A DNA stretch of 64,000 nt from Buttiauxella ferragutiae. Lineage in GTDB: Bacteria; Pseudomonadota; Gammaproteobacteria; Enterobacterales; Enterobacteriaceae. This document shows positions 26,803 through 34,340 of the stretch, piece after piece. Position 1 is the stretch's first letter. Every line of letters starts with the position of its first letter. A program made the position numbers and the translations under genes. Location of the stretch: assembly GCF_001654915.1 (NCBI RefSeq), contig NZ_LXEQ01000044.1; one strand, written 5' to 3'. Under the pieces are notes generated by a model, which did no database searches, had not been told where the DNA came from, and saw only the letters and a program-made list of their open reading frames with translations.

Positions 26803-26926
26803 ACCCTTCATACTTCAAGCTGCAGGTGCGTTGACTGCATTCCCTCACCCGAATCACTTACTTAAGTAAGCTCACCGGGATTCACTCATTTGCCGCCTTC
26901 CTGCAACTCGAATTATTTTGGGTATA
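26802..26926. repeat. ERIC element (about 125 bp)
   Basis: A full-length enterobacterial repetitive intergenic consensus (IRU) element: TACCC and GGGTA ends, the CTTCATACTTCAAG and CTCGAATTATTTTGGG arms, and the central TTACTTAAGTAAGCTCACCGGG core. It lies between the dsrA terminator and the yodD stop, which is one base beyond the element, so it is transcribed into the yodD 3' end on the minus strand. Confidence 0.93.
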
Positions 26927-26927
26927 T

Positions 26928-27149
26928 CTAGCGGTTCACTTCATTGACACTAAAATCGTGTATATCCAACTCGAAGGCTTCCGCCAGTTCGGTGTAGGTA
27001 TGCCAGGTGCGTCCATCGATACTGACCCGATGGGGATCGTCGCTATCGCTCGCACGCGTCACTTCACTTTCGCTGATCTCATTGATGGCCGCCAGTAACG
27101 CATCAACATCGATACGCGCGCTATCATTGAGTTCTTTCGTGCTCTTCAT
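26928..27149 (-). CDS. yodD: YodD, stress-induced small protein
   Basis: A 73-residue acidic, soluble protein resembling E. coli YodD: VDVDALLAAINEISESEV (near residue 14) and the C-terminal ELAEAFELDIHDFSVNEVNR are nearly the same as I recall. E. coli yodD is induced in stress and stationary phase; no biochemical role is known. It is divergent from dsrB with 101 bases between. The ERIC element touches its stop codon. Confidence 0.93.
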   Translation of the reverse strand: MKSTKELNDSARIDVDALLAAINEISESEVTRASDSDDPHRVSIDGRTWHTYTELAEAFELDIHDFSVNEVNR

Positions 27150-27250
27150 GCCGTAGTCCTCCAGGGGTACCCGAGATTAAGTATAGACACCCGATGCGAA
27201 TGAGTCGTTTTTGATCTAAACTGGCACAAAGAAACCGGAGGGATTTTGTT

Positions 27251-27439
27251 ATGAATATCAACGATCGCGTCACCGTGAAAACCGATGGCGGCCCGCGTCG
27301 GCCAGGCGTGGTATTAGCTGTTGAGCAATTTAGCGAAGGGACGATGTATCTGGTGTCGCTGGAAGAGTATCCGTTGGGCATCTGGTTTTTTAACGAGTCA
27401 GGCCACCCGGATGGTATTTTTGTAGAACGCTCGGAGTAG
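27251..27439 (+). CDS. dsrB: DsrB small protein
   Basis: A 62-residue protein nearly identical from memory to E. coli DsrB: NDRVTVKTDGGPRRPGVVLA (residues 4-23) and YPLGIWFFNE. It is of unknown function; in E. coli its expression depends on sigma S. The ribosome site CCGGAGG is 8 bases before the ATG. It is followed by a pair of REP-like palindromes rather than a classical terminator. Confidence 0.95.
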   Translation: MNINDRVTVKTDGGPRRPGVVLAVEQFSEGTMYLVSLEEYPLGIWFFNESGHPDGIFVERSE

Positions 27440-27458
27440 TCTGTTGCTGGGTGGTTCT

Positions 27459-27529
27459 GGTGGAGTCGCTTGCGCTAATCCACCCCACACCTGCCGTTCC
27501 CTGGTCGGATTAGCGTAGCGACATCCGAC
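27459..27529. repeat. Pair of REP-like palindromes between dsrB and rcsA
   Basis: Two hairpins: GGTGGA (27459-27464) with TCCACC (27479-27484), and GTCGGAT (27504-27510) with ATCCGAC (27523-27529). Both enclose a TAGCG/CGCT-type core. The arrangement is that of a small BIME between convergent genes. Related single units occur at 34281, 51130 and 63980. Confidence 0.75.
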
Positions 27530-27549
27530 ATTCACTTGCGGTTTAATCT

Positions 27550-28173
27550 CTAACGCAAATTAACAAAAATACCATTCGTCACATTATCCGTCAGGCGCAC
27601 CACATGATAAATCACCTGCTTATTATGGGTTTTTATCTTGCGTTTTATATTTCCTTTATGCGATGACACCGTTTTTGCTTTGATATTCATCTGATCTGAT
27701 ATTTGAATGGTGCCTTGCCCGGACATCCACATTTTAAGCATGCTCGACTCAGTGCGGCTTAATGATAACGTGGGTAAATTAATATGGCCGATGCAATGCG
27801 CATTTTTTGCTAAATATTCCGAAAGGATTTCATCTAGTGATTCGGGTTTTATTGATTTGGAGCTAATTAACAGATTGCTGCGAACCAAAAGATATTCATC
27901 AAAATGAATATTAGCAATTGCCATAAAGACTAAAAATAATGTATTGGGATGCTGATTAATGATCTGCTTAATTTTCTCGCTGCTCTGAGCATCATGGATG
28001 AAACAGTCTTCATTAATAAACACCACATTAGGCGACTGCGACTCACAGGCGTGAGCCAGCTCCTCGGTAGTCTCCACGTTGGTCATCTGCCGTTTTCGGA
28101 TGCCACGGCTGGTCAAATATCCTGTTAATCCTAGCCGGGTATAACTGCATAAATCCATAATGATCGTTGACAT
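27550..28173 (-). CDS. rcsA: RcsA, LuxR-type capsule coactivator
   Basis: At 207 residues it is a clear RcsA: STIIMDLCSYTRLGLTGYL opening and a C-terminal LuxR-type helix-turn-helix (SRTESSMLKMWMSGQGTIQISDQMNIKAKTVSSHKGNIKRKI, given in parts: SRTESSML, GTIQISDQMNIKAKTVSSH). It pairs with RcsB to activate capsule (colanic acid) genes and represses flhDC. It is normally scarce because Lon degrades it. There is a likely RcsAB box about 180 bases upstream. The gene lies next to fliR as in E. coli. Confidence 0.97.
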   Translation of the reverse strand: MSTIIMDLCSYTRLGLTGYLTSRGIRKRQMTNVETTEELAHACESQSPNVVFINEDCFIHDAQSSEKIKQIINQHPNTLFLVFMAIANIHFDEYLLVRSNLLISSKSIKPESLDEILSEYLAKNAHCIGHINLPTLSLSRTESSMLKMWMSGQGTIQISDQMNIKAKTVSSHKGNIKRKIKTHNKQVIYHVVRLTDNVTNGIFVNLR

Positions 28174-28350
28174 AACATTCCCCCCCTTTTACCCGCGAAG
28201 TATTTTTAGGCATAACAACTATCCAGTAAAGTTATGTATAATTTGCTAAGAAATTTCTCAAAGTAAAGTGAATGTTAGATTCTGTGAGATAAGTAAAAGC
28301 ATATAAGCCGCGCCGGATATATCCTGGTGGATGTTATTTAAGAAATCTTT

Positions 28351-28364
28351 TAGGAATATCCTCA
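28351..28364. promoter_or_regulatory. Probable RcsAB box upstream of rcsA
   Basis: The 14-base site TAGGAATATCCTCA matches the published RcsAB consensus TRVGAAWAWTSYGA at 12 of 14 positions. It lies 177 bases upstream of the rcsA start, a distance compatible with the autoactivated promoter and long leader known in E. coli, and 26 bases past the fliR stop. Confidence 0.6.
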
Positions 28365-28389
28365 TGAAGGCTATACAAATAATGTGGGA

Positions 28390-29175
28390 TTAATTTGCGG
28401 GTATTTCACTCACAATATCAGCAAGCAAATTAAATACTTCACTAAATAAATGTTCGGCGAAAGGAGCCATCAAAGGAATTAAGGCAGTCATGACTAACAT
28501 GCCGACGGCAAGAGTCAGTGGAAAACCAATCACAAACACCGAAAGTTGTGGGGACATACGGTTGAGTAAACCCAGAGCAATGTTCAGGGTCAGCAATAAC
28601 GTAATCAGTGGCAGTGCCAGCATCAAACCGTTAAGGAAGATTAAACCACCCGCACGCGTCAGTGCCATAAACGCATTACTGTTGATCGGGTCACCGCCGA
28701 TCGGCAGGGTGTGAAAAGTGTCAACCAGCATCGAAATCAGCCATAGATGACCGTTAAACATCAGAAACAGCAGCATCGCCAGCATATCTATAAACCGCGC
28801 CAGCACCGGCATGTTCAGACGGCTGCCAGGGTCAAAGAAGGTGGCGAAAGACAGTCCCATCTGTAAACCGATGATTTCCCCGGCGGTGCGGATAGCAGCA
28901 AAGGCAAACTGCATGGTGAAGCCCAGCGCAATGCCAATCAGAATTTGCTGTGCTGCGAGCCAAAAGCCCGCCGCTGAGAAAATAGTCACATCAGATGCGG
29001 GAATGGTGGGGGCGATTATCCAGGTGATCATCAGCGCGAGGCCGACTTTCACCTTTTTGGAAATAGAACGCTCACTGAGAATGGGAGCGGTTGAGATCAG
29101 GGCCAGAATACGAATAAATGGCCAGAATCCCATACTCAGTAAGGTGAGCCACTGCCCGCTATCAACGTGAATCAT
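28390..29175 (-). CDS. fliR: FliR, flagellar type III export gate protein
   Basis: The 261-residue integral membrane protein has about five to six hydrophobic helices and the FliR/SpaR family segment FWPFIRILALISTAPILSERSISKKVKVGLA (read in parts). It forms the core FliPQR export gate in the flagellar basal body. Its ATG overlaps the fliQ stop by 4 bases. It is the last gene of fliLMNOPQR, with the rcsA upstream region following. Confidence 0.96.
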   Translation of the reverse strand: MIHVDSGQWLTLLSMGFWPFIRILALISTAPILSERSISKKVKVGLALMITWIIAPTIPASDVTIFSAAGFWLAAQQILIGIALGFTMQFAFAAIRTAGEIIGLQMGLSFATFFDPGSRLNMPVLARFIDMLAMLLFLMFNGHLWLISMLVDTFHTLPIGGDPINSNAFMALTRAGGLIFLNGLMLALPLITLLLTLNIALGLLNRMSPQLSVFVIGFPLTLAVGMLVMTALIPLMAPFAEHLFSEVFNLLADIVSEIPAN

Positions 29176-29441
29176 CCAATGTTCATCGGGATGTTCGTTA
29201 GCAGCGTGCGCATGTAGTCCAGCAACAGATTAAGCATCCATGGCCCGGCGACGATAATCGTGACAAACACCGCCAGAATTTTTGGGATGAACGAAAGAGT
29301 CATTTCGTTAATCTGTGTGGCGGCTTGCAACATGCTGATGATAAGACCGGTGACCAGAGCCACCATCAACAGCGGGGCGGCGAGCGCCAAAGCCACTTTC
29401 ATCGCTTCGGTGCCCATCATCATGACCGACTCAGGAGTCAT
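29172..29441 (-). CDS. fliQ: FliQ, flagellar export gate protein
   Basis: An 89-residue protein of two membrane helices (about 18-38 and 54-74), beginning TPESVMMMGTEAMKVALALAAPLL. It is the same length as E. coli FliQ. Four copies line the export gate with FliP and FliR. It lies 11 bases after fliP and overlaps fliR by 4 bases. Confidence 0.96.
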   Translation of the reverse strand: MTPESVMMMGTEAMKVALALAAPLLMVALVTGLIISMLQAATQINEMTLSFIPKILAVFVTIIVAGPWMLNLLLDYMRTLLTNIPMNIG

Positions 29442-29452
29442 CTTTTTCCCCT

Positions 29453-30190
29453 CTAACTGTAGAAACTTTGCGCCAGCGAGCCGACCAGCAATTGCCAGCC
29501 ATCCACCAGGACAAACAGCATTAATTTAAAGGGCAGGGCAATGGTTGCCGGTGGCACCATCATCATCCCCAACGCCATCAGCACGCTGGCGATCACCAGG
29601 TCGATAATCAAAAACGGAATGAACACCGTAAAGCCAATCTGGAAAGCCGTTTTCAGCTCGCTGGTAACATAGGCCGGAAGCAATATGCGCATCGGTACCA
29701 CTTCCGGGCCTTCGAGCGGTGGCGTATTCGCCAGGCGGGCAAACAACGCCAGATCCGCTTCACGGGTTTGGCGCAGCATGAACTCGCGCAGCGGTTGAGA
29801 ACCTTTTTCCAGCGCTTCATCCATCTGGATTTTGTTTTCACTAAACGGCTGATAGGCATCGGTATAAATTTTATCGAATACCGGAGCCATAATGAAAAAG
29901 GTCAAAAACAGCGCCAGCCCCAGCAGTACCTGGTTTGGCGGTGCAGACGGCGTACCCAATGCACTACGCAGCAGGCCAAAAACAATAATGATGCGCGTGA
30001 AGCTGGTCATCATCAGCAAGATGGCCGGTAAAAAGGTCAGCGAGGTGATAAACACCAGCGTCTGAACCGGTAGCGACCAGCTTTGCCCGCCGTTGGACAT
30101 CGGCTGGCTGATAAGCCCCGGTAATTGTGCGAAGGCGGCTGGCATCACAAGCAGCAAGCCGAGCAACGAGAAGGGGATCCAACGTTTCAT
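29453..30190 (-). CDS. fliP: FliP, flagellar export gate protein
   Basis: The 245-residue protein has a cleavable signal peptide (to about AFA, residue 20) and four membrane helices, with the conserved LPVQTLVFITSLTFLPAILLMMTSF-type block and MRILLPAYVTSELKTAFQIGF. It forms the pentameric gate with FliQ and FliR. I chose ATG 30190, which gives the E. coli length; a TTG at 30193 overlaps the fliO stop. fliO and fliP are thus coupled. Confidence 0.96.
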   Translation of the reverse strand: MKRWIPFSLLGLLLVMPAAFAQLPGLISQPMSNGGQSWSLPVQTLVFITSLTFLPAILLMMTSFTRIIIVFGLLRSALGTPSAPPNQVLLGLALFLTFFIMAPVFDKIYTDAYQPFSENKIQMDEALEKGSQPLREFMLRQTREADLALFARLANTPPLEGPEVVPMRILLPAYVTSELKTAFQIGFTVFIPFLIIDLVIASVLMALGMMMVPPATIALPFKLMLFVLVDGWQLLVGSLAQSFYS

Positions 30191-30582
30191 CAATCTTTCC
30201 CGTTACGTTTAAGCAGGTTTTTCATCAGGCTTTTTTTCATCAAATCATGGAAATCAGCAGGGGCAACCGGGGAAACCGTTTCACTGACCGCTGCGGCGGG
30301 CAGCGTATGCAGATGAGTAATTTGCCCGGCGGTGACGCCAAGTACCAGACGCGCGTCTGCGACATCCACAATCACCACCCGTTCGCGAGCGCCAACGCTA
30401 CAACTGGCGCTGACTTTCATCTCTTTGCTGGAGCCGTTTTTGGGTGCCAGGCCAAAACGTTTTGCTACCCAGGCGGCAAGTAAGATAAAAATAATAATCG
30501 CCGTTAAGGCTCCGCTCACTTGCACCAACGAAGAGCCGGTGCTGGCGGCAGCCGGTTGCTGTACTGTTGCCTGGGTTTTCAT
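30190..30582 (-). CDS. fliO: FliO, export gate assembly factor
   Basis: A 130-residue protein with one N-terminal membrane helix (about 21-42, VSGALTAIIIFILLAAWVAKR) and a cytoplasmic FliO domain (SCSVGARERVVIVDVADARLVLGVT). It helps FliP assemble. It is the least conserved of the export genes and starts 4 bases after fliN; its stop overlaps the fliP start. Confidence 0.94.
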   Translation of the reverse strand: MKTQATVQQPAAASTGSSLVQVSGALTAIIIFILLAAWVAKRFGLAPKNGSSKEMKVSASCSVGARERVVIVDVADARLVLGVTAGQITHLHTLPAAAVSETVSPVAPADFHDLMKKSLMKNLLKRNGKD

Positions 30583-30586
30583 CGAA

Positions 30587-30997
30587 TTAACGGCTCAGAC
30601 GACGCATACGTTCAGATGGCGTAATGATGTCGGTGATGCGCACGCCGTATTTGTCGGCCACGACGACCACTTCACCCTGGGCAATCAGATAGCCGTTGAT
30701 CAGAATATCCAGTGGTTCGCCTGCCAGGCCATCCAGCGCCACCACCGAACCTTGCGATAAACGCAGCAGTTCTTTGATGGTCATACGGGTACGGCCCAGT
30801 TCCACTGTCAGTTTGACCGGAATGTCCATAATCAGGTCGATGTCCTGCATCGCCCCGGCAATGTCATTGCCTTCCAGCGCACGGAACACGCTGTCAGCGG
30901 TACTCTTGGTGGAGACTTTTTGTTCGTTTAGCGCATCAGCCCACAGATCGTCCACGGAGCCTGCATTGTCGTCGGACGGTTGATTAATATCACTCAT
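30587..30997 (-). CDS. fliN: FliN, motor switch C-ring protein
   Basis: A 136-residue C-ring protein. Acidic, variable N-terminal 50 residues precede the SpoA/surface-presentation domain with the typical IMDIPVKLTVELGRTRMTIKELLRLSQGS (in parts, about residues 55-83) and DGLAGEPLDILINGYLIAQGEVVVV. It works with FliM and FliG in rotation switching and binds FliH for export docking. It overlaps fliM by 4 bases. Confidence 0.96.
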   Translation of the reverse strand: MSDINQPSDDNAGSVDDLWADALNEQKVSTKSTADSVFRALEGNDIAGAMQDIDLIMDIPVKLTVELGRTRMTIKELLRLSQGSVVALDGLAGEPLDILINGYLIAQGEVVVVADKYGVRITDIITPSERMRRLSR

Positions 30998-31998
30998 TTG
31001 GGCTGTTCCTCGTTCAGCGAATTCAGGATTGGGTTGATCAAATGTTCGACGCGCAAAGCGTACTGACCGTTAAGTGTGCCGTACTGACTGGTCAGCACCG
31101 GAACACCGTCAACGTGCGCCAGAATGCGCTCCGGTTTATCCATCGGCAGCACGTCACCAGGTTTCAATTTTAAAATTTGCGACAGACGCAGCGGTATGTC
31201 AGCGAAGTTGGCTATCAGTTCCAGTTCGGAGTGCTGAACCTGGCGCACCAGCGTATCGCGCCAGCTTTGGTCTTCCTGGCGGGAGTTTTCCAGCGGCGGA
31301 TTCACCAACAGCTCGCGCAACGGTTCAATCATGCTAAATGGCAGGCAGATATTAAACTCGCCGGTCAGGTTGCCTATCTCGACATGGAACGGAGTGTTCA
31401 CCACGATGTCGTTTGGCGACGTGGTGATGTTGGTAAATTTCACCTGCATCTCGGATCGCACATATTCCACATCGAGCGGATAAATCGCTTTCCACGCATC
31501 GCTGTACGATTCCAGTGCCAGTTTCAGCATGCGGTTAATCACCCGCTGTTCGGTATGGGTGAATTCGCGGCCTTCCACTTTTGTCGGGAAACGCCCGTCG
31601 CCACCAAACAGGTTATCCACGGCGATAAACACCAGGCTCGGTGAAAACACGAACAAACCGGTACCACGCAGCGGTTTGAGGTGCATCAGGTTGAGGTTGG
31701 TGGGTACCGGCAGATTGCGGGCAAATTCGTGATAGGGCTGAATGCGGATCGCCCCGACGGTAATGTCCGGGCTACGGCGTAACAGGTTAAACAACCCCAT
31801 ACGGAACTGACGGGCAAAACGCTCGTTGATAATTTCCAGCGCTTGCAGGCGTTCACGCACCACACGACGCTGGGTGTTAGGGTCATACGGACGAATGTCC
31901 GTTTCTGGCGACGAGCCAGCTGTCGGTTCGTCGCTACTGTCACTGTCGCCATTTAACAGTGCGTCAATTTCGGCCTGAGAAAGAATGCTATCGCCCAT
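30994..31998 (-). CDS. fliM: FliM, motor switch protein and CheY-P target
   Basis: A 334-residue switch protein beginning GDSILSQAEIDALLNGDS, the conserved CheY-P binding peptide (residues 2-19), then the CheC-like middle domain and a C-terminal SpoA domain. ATG 31998 gives this canonical start; longer forms reaching to 32142 would run inside fliL and read unlikely residues. It starts 4 bases after the fliL stop. Confidence 0.96.
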   Translation of the reverse strand: MGDSILSQAEIDALLNGDSDSSDEPTAGSSPETDIRPYDPNTQRRVVRERLQALEIINERFARQFRMGLFNLLRRSPDITVGAIRIQPYHEFARNLPVPTNLNLMHLKPLRGTGLFVFSPSLVFIAVDNLFGGDGRFPTKVEGREFTHTEQRVINRMLKLALESYSDAWKAIYPLDVEYVRSEMQVKFTNITTSPNDIVVNTPFHVEIGNLTGEFNICLPFSMIEPLRELLVNPPLENSRQEDQSWRDTLVRQVQHSELELIANFADIPLRLSQILKLKPGDVLPMDKPERILAHVDGVPVLTSQYGTLNGQYALRVEHLINPILNSLNEEQPK

Positions 31999-32002
31999 GG
32001 GA

Positions 32003-32470
32003 TTACCGCAAAATAAAGGCGGTATACAGCACGTCGCTGACTGCCTGTTGGGGTTGCCCGGCGACAAGCGGTGGAGCCAGCGTATTCTTGATGGCTTCAA
32101 CCAGTTTTTGTTTGCCTTCATCGGTCGCCAGGGCTGCACCATCCTGACGGGAGAACAGCAGCAGCAAGCGGCTACGCACTTCTGGCAGGAATTCGCTCAG
32201 GCGTTGACGCGTGGCATCGTCTTTCAGACGCAACGTGATACCGATGTACAACACGCGGTCAGCGTCACCGAGGTTAACGGTGAACGTATCCAGTGCGTAA
32301 AACACGGGCGCGGGTGGTGGCTCCGGTGCTTTCGTCTGAGCAGAAGCCGGTTCTTGCTTCATACGCCAGTAGCTGTAACCTGCGGTAGCACACGCTGCAA
32401 GAGTAATCAGGACCAGTAACATCATCCAGATGGAGCCCTTGCGGCTTTTTGGCAAAGCGGTGTCAGTCAT
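32003..32470 (-). CDS. fliL: FliL, flagellar stator-associated membrane protein
   Basis: A 155-residue protein with one N-terminal membrane helix (about 16-37, WMMLLVLITLAACATAGYSYW) and a periplasmic domain with the strongly conserved FYALDTFTVNLGDADRVLYI. It supports motor torque around the stators. ATG 32470 was chosen because an AGGAAAG site lies about 10 bases upstream, whereas the ATG at 32479 is too close to it. It opens the fliLMNOPQR operon. Confidence 0.95.
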   Translation of the reverse strand: MTDTALPKSRKGSIWMMLLVLITLAACATAGYSYWRMKQEPASAQTKAPEPPPAPVFYALDTFTVNLGDADRVLYIGITLRLKDDATRQRLSEFLPEVRSRLLLLFSRQDGAALATDEGKQKLVEAIKNTLAPPLVAGQPQQAVSDVLYTAFILR

Positions 32471-32594
32471 AAAACGCATCTTTCCTGTATCGGTACTGCA
32501 TATGGGTCAATTATCCCGTGTCTGCGGGCGTTCAAAGGCCCGAAAACAGGGGATTTTTATCTCTACATCTGACGTTTAGCTTAGGGAGAGCGGC
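32471..32594 (-). promoter_or_regulatory. Probable fliL operon promoter region
   Basis: The 124 bases between fliK and fliL are the only real gap between the two minus-strand flagellar operons, which places the class 2 fliL promoter here by analogy with E. coli. The fliL ribosome site (AGGAAAG) is visible. I could not mark a confident FlhDC site or -10/-35 pair. Confidence 0.4.
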
Positions 32595-33815
32595 TCAGGC
32601 AAAAATATCCACCGCGTTATTTCCCGACGCTAAACGTTGAATACTGGCAGGAACGGCCAGCGATTCAGACTCTCCCATCGACGGGAAGCTGCCTGCTGAA
32701 CGTTGTGCCTGTTGCTGCTGTTGCCCGGATTGCTGTTGTTGCTGTTGTGCAAAACTTTCACTGCTGATACTGCTTTGCCCCAGCTGAATGCCGCTTTCCG
32801 CCAGCGCAATACGCAAGTTGGGCAGCGTGGCTTCGAGTGCGGCACGCACATGGCTGTGGGCTGAAACCATCTGCAATTGCGCCTGGTTATCGTCGAGTTT
32901 CATGCTGATTTGAATCTGGCCGAGATCTTCAGGATGCAAACGTAGCTCAGCCGTTTGCTGGCCCTGGCGGGTGAATAAAGCGATGTGCTGGCTTACCGAC
33001 TGCTGCCACTCCTGGCTTCCCAGTTGTGCGCTAATCTGTGGTGCGACAGGCACGGCAATTTGAGTTGTGGCCGGTGTGGCAACGGTTGCGGTACTGAAGG
33101 CTGGCGCGGTGAGCGTTGATGTAGTGGCCGTATTGTTGGCGGCATTATCGCGGCTGCCATTTTCCACATTGTTTAAGGCGGCGAAGGTTTTCGTGTCGAC
33201 CACGGGTTCGTTGCTGGTGGACGGCGCAGTATTCCCTGGCGTGGATTTATCCAGAAGCCCAGGGGTTTTGTCCAACGCGCTAGCGTTGTCACGGCTATCC
33301 GTCGTCAGGGTGTTTTTGATACCGCTGCCTGCGAGCAAAACATTTAGCGCGTTTGAACCCTCGCCATCCGTTTCAGGCTGCATATTCAGGGCGCTGGCGG
33401 TTGGCGTTTGCTGCGGCAACATGGCAAACAGGGCGCTCAACGCCTGCATATCCGCATTGCTCAGGGTATGGTTTTGCTCACTCGGCGCTTCAATTTGCGC
33501 TGTTTTATCGTCGCTGCTGGTTTTCTTCACATTAGCAAGCAGGGCGGAAAGTGCTTCTGGCGTGTCGAGATTGCTCAGCAGTGAGGCGAGAGTTGCTTTT
33601 TCATCGGCAGTGCTGGTGCCTTTGCTCGCCGTTTTATTCAGCGCGGCTTCAAGCGACACGGTTTTGCCGTCTGCCAGCGAAATCTCGCCGGGTAACGCTT
33701 TACCGAGCAGGCTCAGAAAATCTTCGCTGAAACCTTTATCTGCGACGATGGTACCGCCCGCAGTAGTCGAGTTGCTTGCGACATCAGGAGAAGTGATTAT
33801 CAGGGGCTGCATCAT
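32595..33815 (-). CDS. fliK: FliK, flagellar hook-length control protein
   Basis: The 406-residue protein has the FliK layout: a long Ala/Thr/Ser-rich ruler segment (about 100-270) and a globular C-terminal domain with AELRLHPEDLGQIQISMKLDDNQAQL that switches FlhB specificity when the hook is long enough. A Gln-rich run interrupted by Ser-Gly lies near residues 355-370 and may vary in length. The start overlaps the fliJ stop as ATGA. Low-complexity sequence makes the middle poorly conserved, as is usual. Confidence 0.94.
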   Translation of the reverse strand: MMQPLIITSPDVASNSTTAGGTIVADKGFSEDFLSLLGKALPGEISLADGKTVSLEAALNKTASKGTSTADEKATLASLLSNLDTPEALSALLANVKKTSSDDKTAQIEAPSEQNHTLSNADMQALSALFAMLPQQTPTASALNMQPETDGEGSNALNVLLAGSGIKNTLTTDSRDNASALDKTPGLLDKSTPGNTAPSTSNEPVVDTKTFAALNNVENGSRDNAANNTATTSTLTAPAFSTATVATPATTQIAVPVAPQISAQLGSQEWQQSVSQHIALFTRQGQQTAELRLHPEDLGQIQISMKLDDNQAQLQMVSAHSHVRAALEATLPNLRIALAESGIQLGQSSISSESFAQQQQQQSGQQQQQAQRSAGSFPSMGESESLAVPASIQRLASGNNAVDIFA

Positions 33816-34258
33816 TGTTCGACCTTCCTCAGTGTTGCCCGCTGGGCATATTCATCCATCAGTTTTTGATCAAGCTTGTTTTCGGCCAGTAACACCTGCG
33901 CGGCTTTTCGGTCTTGCAAAGTTTGCCAGGCCTGTAATCTTTTTTGCTTCTCTTGCCAGAAGTTGAGCGCCAGGTTGACCTTATTGTTCCACTGCGAGAG
34001 TTGCTGGCGGTGCTGGTCAATAGCTTTCTCAAGTGTCTGTATAAACTGCTGATAATTCTGCCAACGGTTACTGGCGATCCCCTGGCTCATGTTGTCATTC
34101 AGGCTGCTGCTGTATTCAAACTGATAGTTAATCAGCATGTTGAGTTGTTCTTCCGCCTGCTGGCAGCCGCGGCGCATTTCACCTAAGCGGACTGCTGCAT
34201 CGTCGACCTCTTTTACTGCGAGGTCACACAGGGTATCCAGTGCGGTGCTTTGGTTCAT
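33812..34258 (-). CDS. fliJ: FliJ, export apparatus stalk protein
   Basis: A 148-residue, almost wholly helical coiled-coil protein (LGEMRRGCQQAEEQLNMLINYQFEY; ALNFWQEKQKRLQAWQTLQ), matching FliJ, the gamma-like stalk of the FliI ATPase that also escorts chaperones. It lies 82 bases after fliI; the gap is occupied by a REP-like palindrome, unlike the tight spacing I recall for E. coli. It overlaps fliK by 4 bases. Confidence 0.95.
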   Translation of the reverse strand: MNQSTALDTLCDLAVKEVDDAAVRLGEMRRGCQQAEEQLNMLINYQFEYSSSLNDNMSQGIASNRWQNYQQFIQTLEKAIDQHRQQLSQWNNKVNLALNFWQEKQKRLQAWQTLQDRKAAQVLLAENKLDQKLMDEYAQRATLRKVEQ

Positions 34259-34278
34259 ACCGATCTCCCATCAAGCTA

Positions 34279-34312
34279 GTGTCGGATGGCGCTTCGCTTA
34301 ACCGACCGACGA
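34279..34312. repeat. REP-like palindrome inside the fli operon, between fliI and fliJ
   Basis: GTCGG (34281-34285) pairs with CCGAC (34302-34306) around a GGCGCTTCGCTTA core, and a second overlapping CCGAC follows. It resembles the units at 27504 and 51130. It lies within an operon rather than between transcription units, so its transcript hairpin could separate fliI and fliJ expression or stabilise the upstream message. Confidence 0.7.
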
Positions 34313-34340
34313 AACCCGTCATCCACCGTTGTTGTGAACA

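Noticed and set aside
33067..33966. A 299-codon plus-strand frame across fliK and fliJ
   Set aside because: It is antisense to the Ala/Thr-rich fliK repeat region and consists of Ser/Val/Leu-rich sequence expected from the complement.
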